Shown here: positions 34,507-43,503 of the stretch, piece after piece | How the letters are laid out: every line of letters starts with the position of its first letter | Numbering within the stretch: position 1 is the first letter of the stretch | Assembly (NCBI GenBank): GCA_964574705.1 | Contig: CAZNOO010000007.1 | Coordinates: forward strand, 21,665 to 85,664 | Reading direction: 5' to 3' | Source: JAHIVB01 sp964574705 | GTDB taxonomy: Bacteria; Bacillota_I; Bacilli_A; Izemoplasmatales; Hujiaoplasmataceae | DNA length: 64,000 bases | The notes under the pieces: generated by a model | The model's input: the letters and a program-made list of their open reading frames with translations, nothing else | The model's database searches: none | What the model was told of the DNA's origin: nothing | Program-made: the position numbers and the translations under genes

Positions 34507-36957
34507 TTAATATTTTTTTGTTTCATCTATCAATTTCAAATTTCTGATTTTAAGAAAATAATAGGCATATGCGCCACCCAAAATAACTGCTTCAAACAGG
34601 AAGGTCTTTACCAAAACGTCCCATGTTGGCACAATGCTTTTGTAATAATGAAATACGAGCATGATTTTTGGAAAATACTTGACGAAGACAAAAGTCTCGC
34701 CGATGCATAAAATAACTAGTATCGTAAAAATCAATAAAGCCTCCTTTAGAAGCATCACAAAAAAATCTTTTCCATTTTGTCCTAAGATAATCATTTTAGC
34801 GTAGTCCGACTTCATCGAGTAAAAAATCAAAAGAATATTGTTTACCATAACAACTACAAAACAAATAATCAAGACTGTGCACAAAAATATAAACATGCTA
34901 TTGATGCTTAAAATATAGTCATTGTAGTCATCCATAAAACTCTGCATTGAAATGACATAATACATGTCAAGAGAATATCTGTGAATTAAGTCAGTATATA
35001 CTTCAGGGTTATTCGATTGAATGAATATTGTATTTGTAGAGACAATGTCCTGATAGCTTTCATTTTCGTAGATATTAGTGTAGACAATGTTATCGAAGTT
35101 TGTAACGAAAAATCCGACAATTACGAATGGGACATTGAGAATATCTCGACTCATATCCATGTGTATGGTATCACCGATTTCAACCCCGTAGATAAACCCC
35201 ATGCTTTGAGGGATAATAATCGCTGGAAGATTACCACTCAGAGAAAAGTCGATTTCTTCTGTCGTTTCAAATGCATAATTCTCCAAAAACGCTTCATATT
35301 CCATAGATACATTGAAATGAGTTCTTCTAATTTCATCTCCAAAGTGCATCAAGGACTCTTGATAAACAATTCCATCATCGACCTTATCGACGTCAAAATC
35401 ATTTAAAATATCGTCTTTCATTGTCGCTTGATAGTCAAAGATGCCAAAGATTGCATAATCGACTTGAAGTTGTTCGCTGAAAGCATCGAATTCAGTATCA
35501 ATGAATTGGTTGATTGAGAAAACGGAGATTGTAAGTAAAAAGATTACAAACAATACTTTAAACGAATGATTGAAAAATGGATTGTCTTTCATCTGTCTAA
35601 TGCTAATAGAAGAGAACAAACTCGGTTTGTTTCTTTTTTTCATTAAAGTATATAGCCAAACAATCATCCATTCAAACAACTGAAATAAAACGATGATTGA
35701 CAAGACAACTTGTATGATTGCTTCAATTCCTACAGAAAACGGGTGTATAAACTCAAAAAACAAGTACAACAAGGAAGATATGATTCCCAATGAGTAACGT
35801 CTAACGGTTTTAGAATATCGAAAACTTGTAGACAATTCAACGCTTGAACTTCTTTTTACTCTATTTTGCATTAATGCCATCTCAAAAAAGAGATATATAC
35901 TGCAAAATGCTGTTGCAATCAATACATCGATGACGGGAAAGTCAATAAAGTGATGTATTCCGTAAAAATATCCCCCTATATTTATCAACATATAGGTCAT
36001 CAACCAAGAAATAACAGATCCCAACAGAACGAATATTCCGAGTTCAATCCCCCATACGTGAAAAGTATAGTTCGCGTCTCCTCCTAAAGAGGAGATAACT
36101 CCATTTTCAATTCGATAGTCTTTGAAAAAGAGAATAAAGAGAGAGTGCAATACTAATATGATTGCGAACAACATCAGCACTCCGATTCCTAAAAATGTTG
36201 ATGAACTGTACGTGGCTTGCCTGTCGATTTCATTTGAATCGACAGCAAGTATCATTAGAAAATCCTGATAATCTGAATCCAATTTCAACGTTTGGATGAA
36301 CTCTTCTGCTGACACTGTGGATCGCAAATCAATATAGATTGTATTCCCTATATTTTCCAAATGAGGTAACCCAAACAAGTCTTCCATCAAAACTTCTTTT
36401 TGAATGAAAACTTTTTCTCCAGAAAATATTCCGAAATCATCAACAATCTGGACAATTTGATAGGAATACTCGGTATCTTTGACAAAAAAACTGAGCTCTT
36501 CACCAGTAATCAACTGATGATTCTCTGCGAACGACTTCGTGACAATCATGCTTCTATCACTCATGTTGGAAACGTCTTGATTAATTAAACGCTCAAGCTC
36601 ATAGGGCTCTGCAGACATGATTTGTGCATAAAATTCACTTGATTCATATCCAAGCAAAGTGTAGATATTCATGAAAACAGATGCGTAACTTAAATCAGAT
36701 GCGTAATTAAGTTCTAAATTTCTTTTGTTGATAATTCTTACCTGAGAATTCTCATCATACGTTAAAATAACATCAGCTGTCTGGTATACTTCTTTAGCTT
36801 CATAATAGAAGACCTGTTGAAATACAGGGTACATCGTCAGGGAGAGTAATATCAATGTCATCAAAATGCTAAGTGTAAAAACAACAATGATTGAACTTCC
36901 AATTTTAGAGCGAATGTTTCTTAACGCATGATTCAGTTTAAACCGGAACGGAGTCAT
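34507..36957 (-). CDS. FtsX/MacB-like ABC transporter permease
   Basis: This 816-residue permease has an N-terminal helix (SKIGSSIIVVFTLSILMTL), a roughly 210-residue extracytoplasmic domain, and a group of helices around residues 245-440. A second extracytoplasmic domain and three C-terminal helices follow, typical of double FtsX-domain permeases that extrude lipids, peptides or lipoproteins or act as mechanotransmitters. It overlaps the ATPase gene by 20 bp. Extracytoplasmic sequences show no recognised family, so the substrate is unknown. Confidence 0.82.
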   Translation of the reverse strand: MTPFRFKLNHALRNIRSKIGSSIIVVFTLSILMTLILLSLTMYPVFQQVFYYEAKEVYQTADVILTYDENSQVRIINKRNLELNYASDLSYASVFMNIYTLLGYESSEFYAQIMSAEPYELERLINQDVSNMSDRSMIVTKSFAENHQLITGEELSFFVKDTEYSYQIVQIVDDFGIFSGEKVFIQKEVLMEDLFGLPHLENIGNTIYIDLRSTVSAEEFIQTLKLDSDYQDFLMILAVDSNEIDRQATYSSSTFLGIGVLMLFAIILVLHSLFILFFKDYRIENGVISSLGGDANYTFHVWGIELGIFVLLGSVISWLMTYMLINIGGYFYGIHHFIDFPVIDVLIATAFCSIYLFFEMALMQNRVKRSSSVELSTSFRYSKTVRRYSLGIISSLLYLFFEFIHPFSVGIEAIIQVVLSIIVLFQLFEWMIVWLYTLMKKRNKPSLFSSISIRQMKDNPFFNHSFKVLFVIFLLTISVFSINQFIDTEFDAFSEQLQVDYAIFGIFDYQATMKDDILNDFDVDKVDDGIVYQESLMHFGDEIRRTHFNVSMEYEAFLENYAFETTEEIDFSLSGNLPAIIIPQSMGFIYGVEIGDTIHMDMSRDILNVPFVIVGFFVTNFDNIVYTNIYENESYQDIVSTNTIFIQSNNPEVYTDLIHRYSLDMYYVISMQSFMDDYNDYILSINSMFIFLCTVLIICFVVVMVNNILLIFYSMKSDYAKMIILGQNGKDFFVMLLKEALLIFTILVILCIGETFVFVKYFPKIMLVFHYYKSIVPTWDVLVKTFLFEAVILGGAYAYYFLKIRNLKLIDETKKY

Positions 36958-37618
36958 CAGACTGTATCCTTCCGTCTAGCAGTTTTATTGTCCTTGTGCA
37001 ATGTTTCAAGTTTTCAGGATTATGAGTAACCATTAAAATAGTAACCTTTTGTTCAGTATGGATTTTTTGAAGAAGGTCCATAATCTCTTGGCCACTCTGA
37101 TGGTCAAGATTTCCGGTGGGTTCATCTGCAAAAATGATTTTAGGCCGATTGATCAAAGCTCTGGCAATAGCAACTCGTTGCTGCATGCCTCCAGACAATT
37201 GATTTGGAAAATACTGTTGAAATGAGTCCATTCCGACCCATTTAAGAACTTCGTCAATTCTTGAAAAATCAGTCTCTTTTGCAAGAATCATTGGTAACTG
37301 TATATTTTCGTAAACCGTAAGGTTTGGTAAAAGATTGTAAAACTGAAAAATAAAGGAAATTTCTTTTTTTCGGATGTTTTGAATTTGGGAAGATGTCATC
37401 TCACTCCATTTGTTTCCGAGAATCCTAACATCTCCTTCGCTCGCTGCTTCAAGTCCGGACAAAACATACATTAGCGTGGTCTTTCCAGAACCGGACGGCC
37501 CAATGATTCCACAAAAATCTAACTCATTAATGACTAAATTGATATCATGCAGAACAGGAATCAATCGATTCTCAATCTGATAATTCTTATTTAACTTCAT
37601 TGCATCTAGAAGAGCCAT
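36938..37618 (-). CDS. ABC transporter ATPase, LolD/MacB type
   Basis: This 226-residue ATPase has Walker A GPSGSGKTTLM, the signature LSGGMQQRVAIARAL, Walker B IIFADEPTGNLD and an H-loop in MVTHNPENLKHC. It energises the adjacent FtsX-like permease at the inner face of the membrane. It is the first gene of the ATPase-permease-lipoprotein unit. An extended -10 (37661-37669) gives a leader of about 35-40 nt. Confidence 0.92.
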   Translation of the reverse strand: MALLDAMKLNKNYQIENRLIPVLHDINLVINELDFCGIIGPSGSGKTTLMYVLSGLEAASEGDVRILGNKWSEMTSSQIQNIRKKEISFIFQFYNLLPNLTVYENIQLPMILAKETDFSRIDEVLKWVGMDSFQQYFPNQLSGGMQQRVAIARALINRPKIIFADEPTGNLDHQSGQEIMDLLQKIHTEQKVTILMVTHNPENLKHCTRTIKLLDGRIQSDDSVPV

Positions 37619-37660
37619 CTTATCAGTCCAATCTATTCGAATGATATCTATTTCATGTTA

Positions 37661-37669
37661 ATTATATCA
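37661..37669 (-). promoter_or_regulatory. Extended -10 promoter of the ABC-lipoprotein operon
   Basis: The minus strand reads TGATATAAT. No persuasive -35 is seen. Confidence 0.5.
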
Positions 37670-37703
37670 TTGTTTATATATGCACGCAATATGACCCCAA
37701 TAT

Positions 37704-37732
37704 CAAAAAAAAATAAAACAGCCTAAGCTGCT
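37704..37732 (-). terminator. Weak terminator of msrB unit
   Basis: AGCAGC and GCTGTT (37717-37722/37727-37732, one G-U pair) form a short stem with a 4-nt loop. A long T-run follows on the minus strand. Confidence 0.5.
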
Positions 37733-38217
37733 TCATTTTCATCTTTTGCTGGAATTTTGCATTTAACGTGATTGATTTCATAGCGAAGCCAAATAAAACC
37801 CAAACCAATCAATAAAACAGATATCAATTTATAGGGTAATCCTGCCAGTGGAAGAACTGCAATTGATAAAGTGATTCCAATGGTCGCAAAGAAAGCAATG
37901 ACGCAAGGAGTACATCCATAAGTAAGCATTCCAAAGAATACAGCAATGCCACTTAGAAAAGTTCCTTTGCCTTCTTTTCCAGTTAGTTTTACAAGCGAGG
38001 TACTTAAATTCATCATAAACGCACTTGCAAGCGACATGAGAATATTAATAAAAATATTAAGCACGACAAGATATATTCCGTAGTTTTCAGCCATCAAGGC
38101 GTAGCCACCATTTAACTGATCCAGCATGAAATAAATCACGAGAAAGAAAGTTAAAAAGATGAGCCCTTGAATGATAAATTTCTTTTGTTTTTGCATCGCC
38201 ATAACTGAACTAAACAT
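37723..38217 (-). CDS. Four-helix membrane protein with CTPC motif, paired with msrB
   Basis: ATG 38217 (MFSSVMAMQKQKKF) is chosen because AAGGAG lies 9 nt upstream and the start overlaps the msrB stop by 8 bp. The frame to 38292 adds 25 residues inside msrB. The roughly 164-residue protein has about four membrane helices and a conserved-looking YGCTPCVIAFFATIGI at the start of the third. A CxxC-type pair inside a helix recalls CcdA/DsbD-type thiol carriers, though I do not recognise the family. Coupling to MsrB suggests supply of reducing equivalents, which is inference. Confidence 0.6.
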   Translation of the reverse strand: MFSSVMAMQKQKKFIIQGLIFLTFFLVIYFMLDQLNGGYALMAENYGIYLVVLNIFINILMSLASAFMMNLSTSLVKLTGKEGKGTFLSGIAVFFGMLTYGCTPCVIAFFATIGITLSIAVLPLAGLPYKLISVLLIGLGFIWLRYEINHVKCKIPAKDENEAA

Positions 38218-38656
38218 TTGATTTCTCCTTGAATAGGTGTAAAAATTCTTTGTATCCTCTTTTTTCCATTTCCTCAATGGGAATGAATTCAAGTGAAGCA
38301 GAGTTGATGCAATATCTCATTCCACCAAGTTCTTCAGGACCATCATCAAAAAGATGACCAAGATGAGAATCTGCATCAAGTGATCTGACTTCGGTTCGAT
38401 GCATTCCAAATGTACGATCCATTTTAGTATTGATTTGTGCCAAAGGTTTTGAGAAACTTGGCCATCCGCATCCGGAGTCGAATTTGTCATTCGATGAAAA
38501 CAAGGGCTCCTTTGAAACGATGTCAACGTAGATTCCATCTCTATGATGGTTCCAAAATTCATTTGAAAATGCTCTTTCGGTCGCATTGTTCTGAGTAACT
38601 TGATATTGAATATCAGTTAGCTGAGATAAAGCAGATTTCTTTTTACTTTTGTCCAT
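38210..38656 (-). CDS. msrB: Peptide-methionine (R)-S-oxide reductase
   Basis: This enzyme reduces the R form of methionine sulfoxide in proteins. The diagnostic blocks are DSGCGWPSFSKP, RTEVRSLDADSHLGHLFDDGP and the catalytic Cys in RYCINSASLEFIP. The start is ATG 38656 (MDKSKKKS). The longer frame to 38683 runs through the -10 hexamer, so it cannot be in the transcript. GGTGAT sits 3 bases before the ATG. No signal peptide is present and MsrA is not fused. It is followed by the CTPC membrane protein. Confidence 0.93.
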   Translation of the reverse strand: MDKSKKKSALSQLTDIQYQVTQNNATERAFSNEFWNHHRDGIYVDIVSKEPLFSSNDKFDSGCGWPSFSKPLAQINTKMDRTFGMHRTEVRSLDADSHLGHLFDDGPEELGGMRYCINSASLEFIPIEEMEKRGYKEFLHLFKEKSNV

Positions 38657-38671
38657 AGTATCACCGAGTTC

Positions 38672-38680
38672 ATTATAACA
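38672..38680 (-). promoter_or_regulatory. Extended -10 promoter of msrB
   Basis: The minus strand reads TGTTATAAT, then exactly 6 bases, then GGTGAT, 3 bases and ATG. The predicted leader is about 9-10 nt. Confidence 0.7.
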
Positions 38681-38714
38681 CAATGAATAACGACTAGATT
38701 GGATGTTGCTTATA

Positions 38715-38739
38715 GAAAAGAAGTTCGGCTAGAACTTCT
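38715..38739 (-). terminator. Terminator of tnaA-arcA unit
   Basis: AGAAGTTC (38719-38726) and GAACTTCT (38732-38739) close a 5-nt loop. The T-tract on the minus strand is short and interrupted. Confidence 0.6.
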
Positions 38740-38757
38740 CGTCTTAATCGATCATAT

Positions 38758-39981
38758 TTATTCTCTATAAAGAGGCATACTCATGCATCTAGGGCCACCT
38801 CTGCCTCTAGACAACTCGCTAGATGGAATTGTATGACAAATAATCCCGTGCTTTTTTAAGATATTATTTGTAATATGATTTCGTTCATAAACGATGACTT
38901 CTCCCGGTCTCACGGCGATGGTGTTTGCCCCATCATTCCACTGTTCTCTGTCGCTTGAAACAATGTCGTCTCCACCACAGGGAATCAAAGTAATCTTATG
39001 ATGTAAATATTTTTCCAATATTATATCCAAAGTTCCTTCAATTGGAACAACGGTCAATTTATTTTTTTTGTGAAGGTTGCGCGTCAATTCATATGCCTTG
39101 ATTGCATTTCGAAGTTCGTTATGAATCAAAAATTTATCTTTGTCAACCTGCGTGAAAACAGTATCTAAGTGCATGAAGGATCTGCTCTTTGGAATGTCAA
39201 ATGCTAATACTGTATCAAATGTCGTTTCATATTGATAGAATAAACTTTTTGCCAATTTTTCAATTGCTGCAGGGTGAGTGCGTTGTGACACTCCAACAGC
39301 GATGACTTTCTCATTCAATATCAGGATGTCTCCGCCCTCAATCGAAGACTGAAAATTCCGATCGTAAAACAACGGAATGGTTTTGTTGGCATATTCAGGA
39401 TGATATTTAAAAATATATTCAGAATAGATGGTTTCTCTACTTCTAGTTGTTGTATACATTTTGCTGATAGCAATTCCATTACCAATTGTGGAAAATGGGT
39501 CTCTCGTAAAATAGAGATTAGGCATCGGGTCCGTCACAAAAGGATAATCTCTGATATAATCCGAAAGTGTCCTTTTTGTAAAATTAGGCACTTCAGATTT
39601 TCTGATTCCCGCCATTGTAACTTCAATCATTTCCTTTGTCGATTTGAACGAAGAAAGGTATTCCGTCATTATAGCTTTTAGCGTATCACTTGTAATGTTC
39701 GATTCTTCAATGAATTGAAATATAAATGCATTTCTGACGTCTGGGCTTGTGTCCAAAGCCTCTGTCGTCAAATCTGCAAGATAAACAACTTCGACACCGC
39801 ACTCTCTAAAGGTATCCGCAAATTTATCGTGTTCTTCTCTTGCGAGTTCTAGCCAAGGAATGTCATCAAATAGCAATTGCTCAAGCCATTTTGGCGTCAA
39901 GTTTTCAAGTTCTCTTCCTGGCCGATGCAATAACACTTTTTTTAAGGGCCCAATTTCTGAAAAAACATTCAATTCTTTCAT
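38758..39981 (-). CDS. arcA: Arginine deiminase
   Basis: This 407-residue enzyme hydrolyses arginine to citrulline and ammonia. Family blocks are present: FTRDPFSTIGNG, SSIEGGDILIL, SFMHLDTVFTQVD and the nucleophile Cys in RGRGGPRCMSMPLYRE at the C-terminus. Normally arcB, arcC and arcD follow to gain ATP. None is adjacent here, so the rest of the pathway must lie elsewhere or citrulline has another fate. It is 25 bp downstream of tnaA. Ammonia release may serve acid tolerance. Confidence 0.96.
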   Translation of the reverse strand: MKELNVFSEIGPLKKVLLHRPGRELENLTPKWLEQLLFDDIPWLELAREEHDKFADTFRECGVEVVYLADLTTEALDTSPDVRNAFIFQFIEESNITSDTLKAIMTEYLSSFKSTKEMIEVTMAGIRKSEVPNFTKRTLSDYIRDYPFVTDPMPNLYFTRDPFSTIGNGIAISKMYTTTRSRETIYSEYIFKYHPEYANKTIPLFYDRNFQSSIEGGDILILNEKVIAVGVSQRTHPAAIEKLAKSLFYQYETTFDTVLAFDIPKSRSFMHLDTVFTQVDKDKFLIHNELRNAIKAYELTRNLHKKNKLTVVPIEGTLDIILEKYLHHKITLIPCGGDDIVSSDREQWNDGANTIAVRPGEVIVYERNHITNNILKKHGIICHTIPSSELSRGRGGPRCMSMPLYRE

Positions 39982-40006
39982 ATCTGTTCTCCTAAATACC
40001 CGGAAT

Positions 40007-41392
40007 TTATTCTACGGGTTTGAATCTGGCTGTAAAATGTCTTAAGATTGGCGATTCATAGACAAATTCTACACCTTTAATTGCGTTTCTTCGTTGATAA
40101 ACTTTGATTACAGATTCCGCAACATATCTTAAATGCTCAAAAGTATAAGTTCTTCTTGGAATCGTAAGTCTCATGAATTCGACATCCGATTTCAAGTTTT
40201 TTCCAGTATCTGGGTCTCTTCCTAAGAGCAACGATCCGATTTCAACTGCACGAATGCCACTTTCAAGATATAGTTCATTACAAACAGCTTGAGCTGGAAA
40301 CTGATCGAATGGAATCTGAGGACACATGGATCCACAATCAACAAACACAGCGTGTCCACCTGTAGGAAATTGAATGGGAACCCCTGCATCTTTCAGCAAG
40401 TCTCCTAAATATTTGATTTCATCCAATCGATAAGCTAGATAATCTTCTTCAAGAGCTTCATGTAATCCAACCGCCAATGCATCCATGTCTCTTCCAGCAA
40501 GTCCCCCATAGGTTGGGAATCCTTCCATAGGTACAATCCTAATTTGGCATTGTTTGAAGAACGCTTCGTCATCTTTGATTGCGATGAGCCCACCAATGTT
40601 GACGAGTCCGTCTTTTTTAGAGCTCATTAAGAAAATGTCCGCAAGTTCAAATGCTTCCTTTGCAATTTCCTTTACGCTCCTATTTTCATATCCTGGTTCT
40701 CTTAATTTAACGAAATAGGCGTTTTCTGCATATCTCGCTCCATCAATTAGAACAGGGATGTTGTTCTTTTTCGCTATTTTTGAAACCATCCTCATGTTTT
40801 CCATGCTAACAGGTTGTCCACCGGCGGAATTGTTCGTGATGGTCATAATGATTCCTGCAATGTTTTCTTTTGAATGTTCTTCAATCAATTGTTCCAAACG
40901 GATGACATCGAAATTTCCTTTAAATGGGTGGTAATTCGAAATGTCAAAGCATTCTTCCGTAACACAGTCGACCGCTCTTGCTCCGGCGAGTTCTACGTGA
41001 GCTCTAGTCGTGTCAAAATGAATGTTACTGATGAAAATCATTCCAGGTCGTTTGACAAGCAATGGAATTACAACTTGCTCAGCCCCTCTTCCTTGATGTG
41101 CAGGCATCATGTAACGATATCCTGTTATTTCTTTCACCGCTTTTTCCAATCGGTAGAAACTTGAAGACCCTGCATAGGATTCGTCTCCCATCATGAGAGC
41201 AGCCCACTGAAAATGACTCATTGCTCCGGTTCCTGAGTCTGTCAATAAATCAATGAATACATCCTCGCTCCTCAGTTTAAAAGGATTATACCCGGCTTCT
41301 TCCAATCTTTTAACTCTGAGGGCTTTGTCAATCAAGTGAATTGGTTCTACCATTTTGATTTTATATGGGGGCAAGGAATAGGTGTTTTTCAT
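40007..41392 (-). CDS. tnaA: Tryptophanase
   Basis: This 461-residue PLP beta-eliminating lyase splits tryptophan to indole, pyruvate and ammonia. The PLP lysine lies in MSSKKDGLVNIGG. Tyrosine phenol-lyase is the close alternative, but three specificity positions point to tryptophanase: Asp127 in HFDTTRAH (Thr in TPL), Ile in AVEIGSLLLGR (Arg in TPL) and His452 in LRHFTARF (Phe in TPL). No tnaC leader peptide or tryptophan permease is visible. The gene directly upstream encodes a DUF3592 membrane protein, and arcA follows. Confidence 0.9.
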   Translation of the reverse strand: MKNTYSLPPYKIKMVEPIHLIDKALRVKRLEEAGYNPFKLRSEDVFIDLLTDSGTGAMSHFQWAALMMGDESYAGSSSFYRLEKAVKEITGYRYMMPAHQGRGAEQVVIPLLVKRPGMIFISNIHFDTTRAHVELAGARAVDCVTEECFDISNYHPFKGNFDVIRLEQLIEEHSKENIAGIIMTITNNSAGGQPVSMENMRMVSKIAKKNNIPVLIDGARYAENAYFVKLREPGYENRSVKEIAKEAFELADIFLMSSKKDGLVNIGGLIAIKDDEAFFKQCQIRIVPMEGFPTYGGLAGRDMDALAVGLHEALEEDYLAYRLDEIKYLGDLLKDAGVPIQFPTGGHAVFVDCGSMCPQIPFDQFPAQAVCNELYLESGIRAVEIGSLLLGRDPDTGKNLKSDVEFMRLTIPRRTYTFEHLRYVAESVIKVYQRRNAIKGVEFVYESPILRHFTARFKPVE

Positions 41393-41401
41393 AATTTTCT
41401 C

Positions 41402-41848
41402 CTAGAGATTATTTGAAGTTGCTTGATAAACACTTACGATAAGTGCTTTCATTGGTTTCGATGGATCAACGAGAACAGATACTTGAGTGCCTGCAGAAAG
41501 CTTAATTGATTTTGAGTTTCTCAAAAGAAAATTACTGTTACTGTATGATGCGGATTCGAATGTATAATCAAATTTTAAGGTTGCTCTACTTCGATAAAAA
41601 AAGACTTTGACTATTTTCGCTTCAACCTCAATGCCGATTTTGAACATTTTGAAGATATAAATTAGTCGAACAATGGCTCTTACGAGTGATAGAAAGGCAA
41701 TGCCGACAAAGACAAATCCCCAATAGTCCTTAATACTACCATAAACTAGGTACAGACCGATGCCGCCACCGATGATGATCGCAAATGCGCTAAAAAAAAC
41801 AATGTAATCTGTCATGAGTATCTCAATTAACTTTGGTGCTTTTCTCAT
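41402..41848 (-). CDS. DUF3592-family membrane protein
   Basis: This 148-residue protein has two hydrophobic segments (about residues 15-36 and 43-66) followed by a beta-rich domain. KIVKVFFYRSRATLKFDYTFESASY and VSVLVDPSKPMKALIV are typical of DUF3592. The function of this family is unknown. GGAGGAAAT precedes ATG 41848. It lies 9 bp before tnaA, so it may share its transcript. No link to tryptophan metabolism can be read from the sequence. Confidence 0.65.
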   Translation of the reverse strand: MRKAPKLIEILMTDYIVFFSAFAIIIGGGIGLYLVYGSIKDYWGFVFVGIAFLSLVRAIVRLIYIFKMFKIGIEVEAKIVKVFFYRSRATLKFDYTFESASYSNSNFLLRNSKSIKLSAGTQVSVLVDPSKPMKALIVSVYQATSNNL

Positions 41849-41911
41849 ATTTCCTCCTCGATTTCATTTATTATGAATTTGATTCGCGTATAAATTAACA
41901 GTATAAAACGC

Positions 41912-41940
41912 AAAAACGATGAATAATGGTCTATTCATCG
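41912..41940 (-). terminator. Terminator of the second rlmD-like gene
   Basis: CGATGAATA (41917-41925) and TATTCATCG (41932-41940) form a perfect 9-bp stem with a 6-nt loop and a five-T tail on the minus strand. It lies about 50 bp beyond the stop codon. Confidence 0.8.
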
Positions 41941-41988
41941 ATGATGAGTTAGATTAAATTTGAAAGTTCCTTTCCTGCTTCACTTCGA

Positions 41989-43344
41989 TCATGCCTTCCC
42001 TTTTAAAACTAATAGGCTTACACTTTCTATATGAGTAGTTTGTGGAAACATGTCAACCGGGGTCACTTCGATTAACTGATATCCTCCTGCCGATAAAAGA
42101 GCGATATCCCTTGTCAATGTTGCAGGGTCACAAGAAATGTAGACGATCTTCGGTATTTTCATGCCAATTAAGGAATCGATAAAGTCCTTGTCGCAGCCTT
42201 TTCTTGGAGGGTCAACGAATACAACATCAAATTTGTATTTTTTCCATTTTTTAATGACGGTCTCTGCGGTTCCAATTTCAAAAAATGCATTTTCAATGTG
42301 ATTGTGCTCTGCATTTTTCTTTGCATCTGCAATGGCTTGCCTTACGACTTCGATACCAAACACCTTATATGCATGTTTTGCAGCCGACAAACCAATGGTT
42401 CCAATTCCGCAATAAGCGTCGATAATTTTTTCTTTTCCTGACAAACTAGCATAATCAATTGCTTTTTCAAATAGTTTTTCTGTTTGCAAGGTATTTGTTT
42501 GGAAGAAAGAGCGGAATCCAATTTCGAAAGTCAAATCTTTGATTTTATCCGTCAAAAAGTCTTTTCCGAAAATGATTTCGATTTCATCTGAAGATAGAAG
42601 CGATTCATCAGTTGCTTTGCTGATACCGATTCCTTTGATTTCAGAAATTTTAGCAGTCAATTTCTTAACGAATATATCTTGTTTTTCAATCTCGTATTTA
42701 GTTGTATGTAGCAAAATGACAATCTCTTTTGTCGAGAAAGACTCTCTTATCAACGCAGATCTCAACACACCAGTCTTGGTATGTGTATCATAAGCTTTTA
42801 TTCCTAATTCGTTGCATACATTCTTAATTAAAGTAATAACTTCAAACGTTCTTTTGGGCATAATGTAACATTCTTCAAGATTCACTAGATGGTGTGATTT
42901 GCTTTGAAAGAATCCTGCTTCAATCCCTTTTTCGCCTTGATGGAATTTAATTTCCACCTTGTTTCGGTAATAATAAGGATTCATCATGCTTACGGTATCT
43001 TTCATGACAAAATCTTCGATTCCTTTTCTGTTGAGAAGAGATTCGATTCTATATTTTTTAAAATGAACTTGGAGGTCATAATCCATGTGCATCAAAGTGC
43101 ATCCACCGCATTCATTAAAATGCTTGCATTTGGGCGCAACGCGATAAGGACTTCTTTCAAGCCGTTCAACGACTTTCCCTAACCCGTAATTCTTTTTTCT
43201 CTCCGTAATTACGATCTGGGCCTTTTCACCTTTTAGCATGTCCTCGACGAAAACGGTGTATCCGTCTTCCAATTTGCATACTCCTAGGGCATCATGGGTG
43301 AAATCTATGGCTTCTACTATCGCGGTTGTAATGAACTCTTCCAT
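41989..43344 (-). CDS. RNA m5U methyltransferase, RlmD/TrmA-like, copy 2
   Basis: This 451-residue paralogue of the 17041-18402 gene has an N-terminal TRAM domain, Fe-S cysteines in CKHFNECGGCTLMHMDY, SAM motif IDAYCGIGTIGLSAA, VDPPRKGCD and the catalytic Cys in YISCDPATLTRDI. All functional residues are intact. Firmicutes often carry two such enzymes (RlmCD and a YfjO-like one), and the division of rRNA targets between these two cannot be read from sequence. It is monocistronic with a leader of about 60 nt. Confidence 0.88.
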   Translation of the reverse strand: MEEFITTAIVEAIDFTHDALGVCKLEDGYTVFVEDMLKGEKAQIVITERKKNYGLGKVVERLERSPYRVAPKCKHFNECGGCTLMHMDYDLQVHFKKYRIESLLNRKGIEDFVMKDTVSMMNPYYYRNKVEIKFHQGEKGIEAGFFQSKSHHLVNLEECYIMPKRTFEVITLIKNVCNELGIKAYDTHTKTGVLRSALIRESFSTKEIVILLHTTKYEIEKQDIFVKKLTAKISEIKGIGISKATDESLLSSDEIEIIFGKDFLTDKIKDLTFEIGFRSFFQTNTLQTEKLFEKAIDYASLSGKEKIIDAYCGIGTIGLSAAKHAYKVFGIEVVRQAIADAKKNAEHNHIENAFFEIGTAETVIKKWKKYKFDVVFVDPPRKGCDKDFIDSLIGMKIPKIVYISCDPATLTRDIALLSAGGYQLIEVTPVDMFPQTTHIESVSLLVLKGKA

Positions 43345-43410
43345 AATACATCCTTTCTTACCCTTGAATGGAGCAATGTTCTCGCCAAGAATAATATATC
43401 TGTCTATACT

Positions 43411-43419
43411 ATTATAACA
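43411..43419 (-). promoter_or_regulatory. Extended -10 promoter of the second rlmD-like gene
   Basis: The minus strand reads TGTTATAAT, with AAAGGA just before the start codon and a leader of about 60 nt. Confidence 0.55.
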
Positions 43420-43455
43420 CAGCCGGTAGAAATATATAAGTCATGATTTCGAAAG

Positions 43456-43489
43456 AAAAAAGACCGCAAATAGGATTGAGGTCTTTTTT
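43456..43489. terminator. Terminator of the SHOCT/DUF2089 operon
   Basis: AAAAAAGACC and GGTCTTTTTT (43456-43465/43480-43489) enclose a 14-nt loop. T-runs lie on both strands. Confidence 0.7.
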
Positions 43490-43503
43490 TGGGGAAAAAT
43501 ATG

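Noticed and set aside
35017..35406. 129-codon open frame on the plus strand inside the ABC permease gene
   Set aside because: It is antisense to a permease with clear family features, has no ribosome binding site or recognisable protein pattern, and is best explained as a shadow frame.
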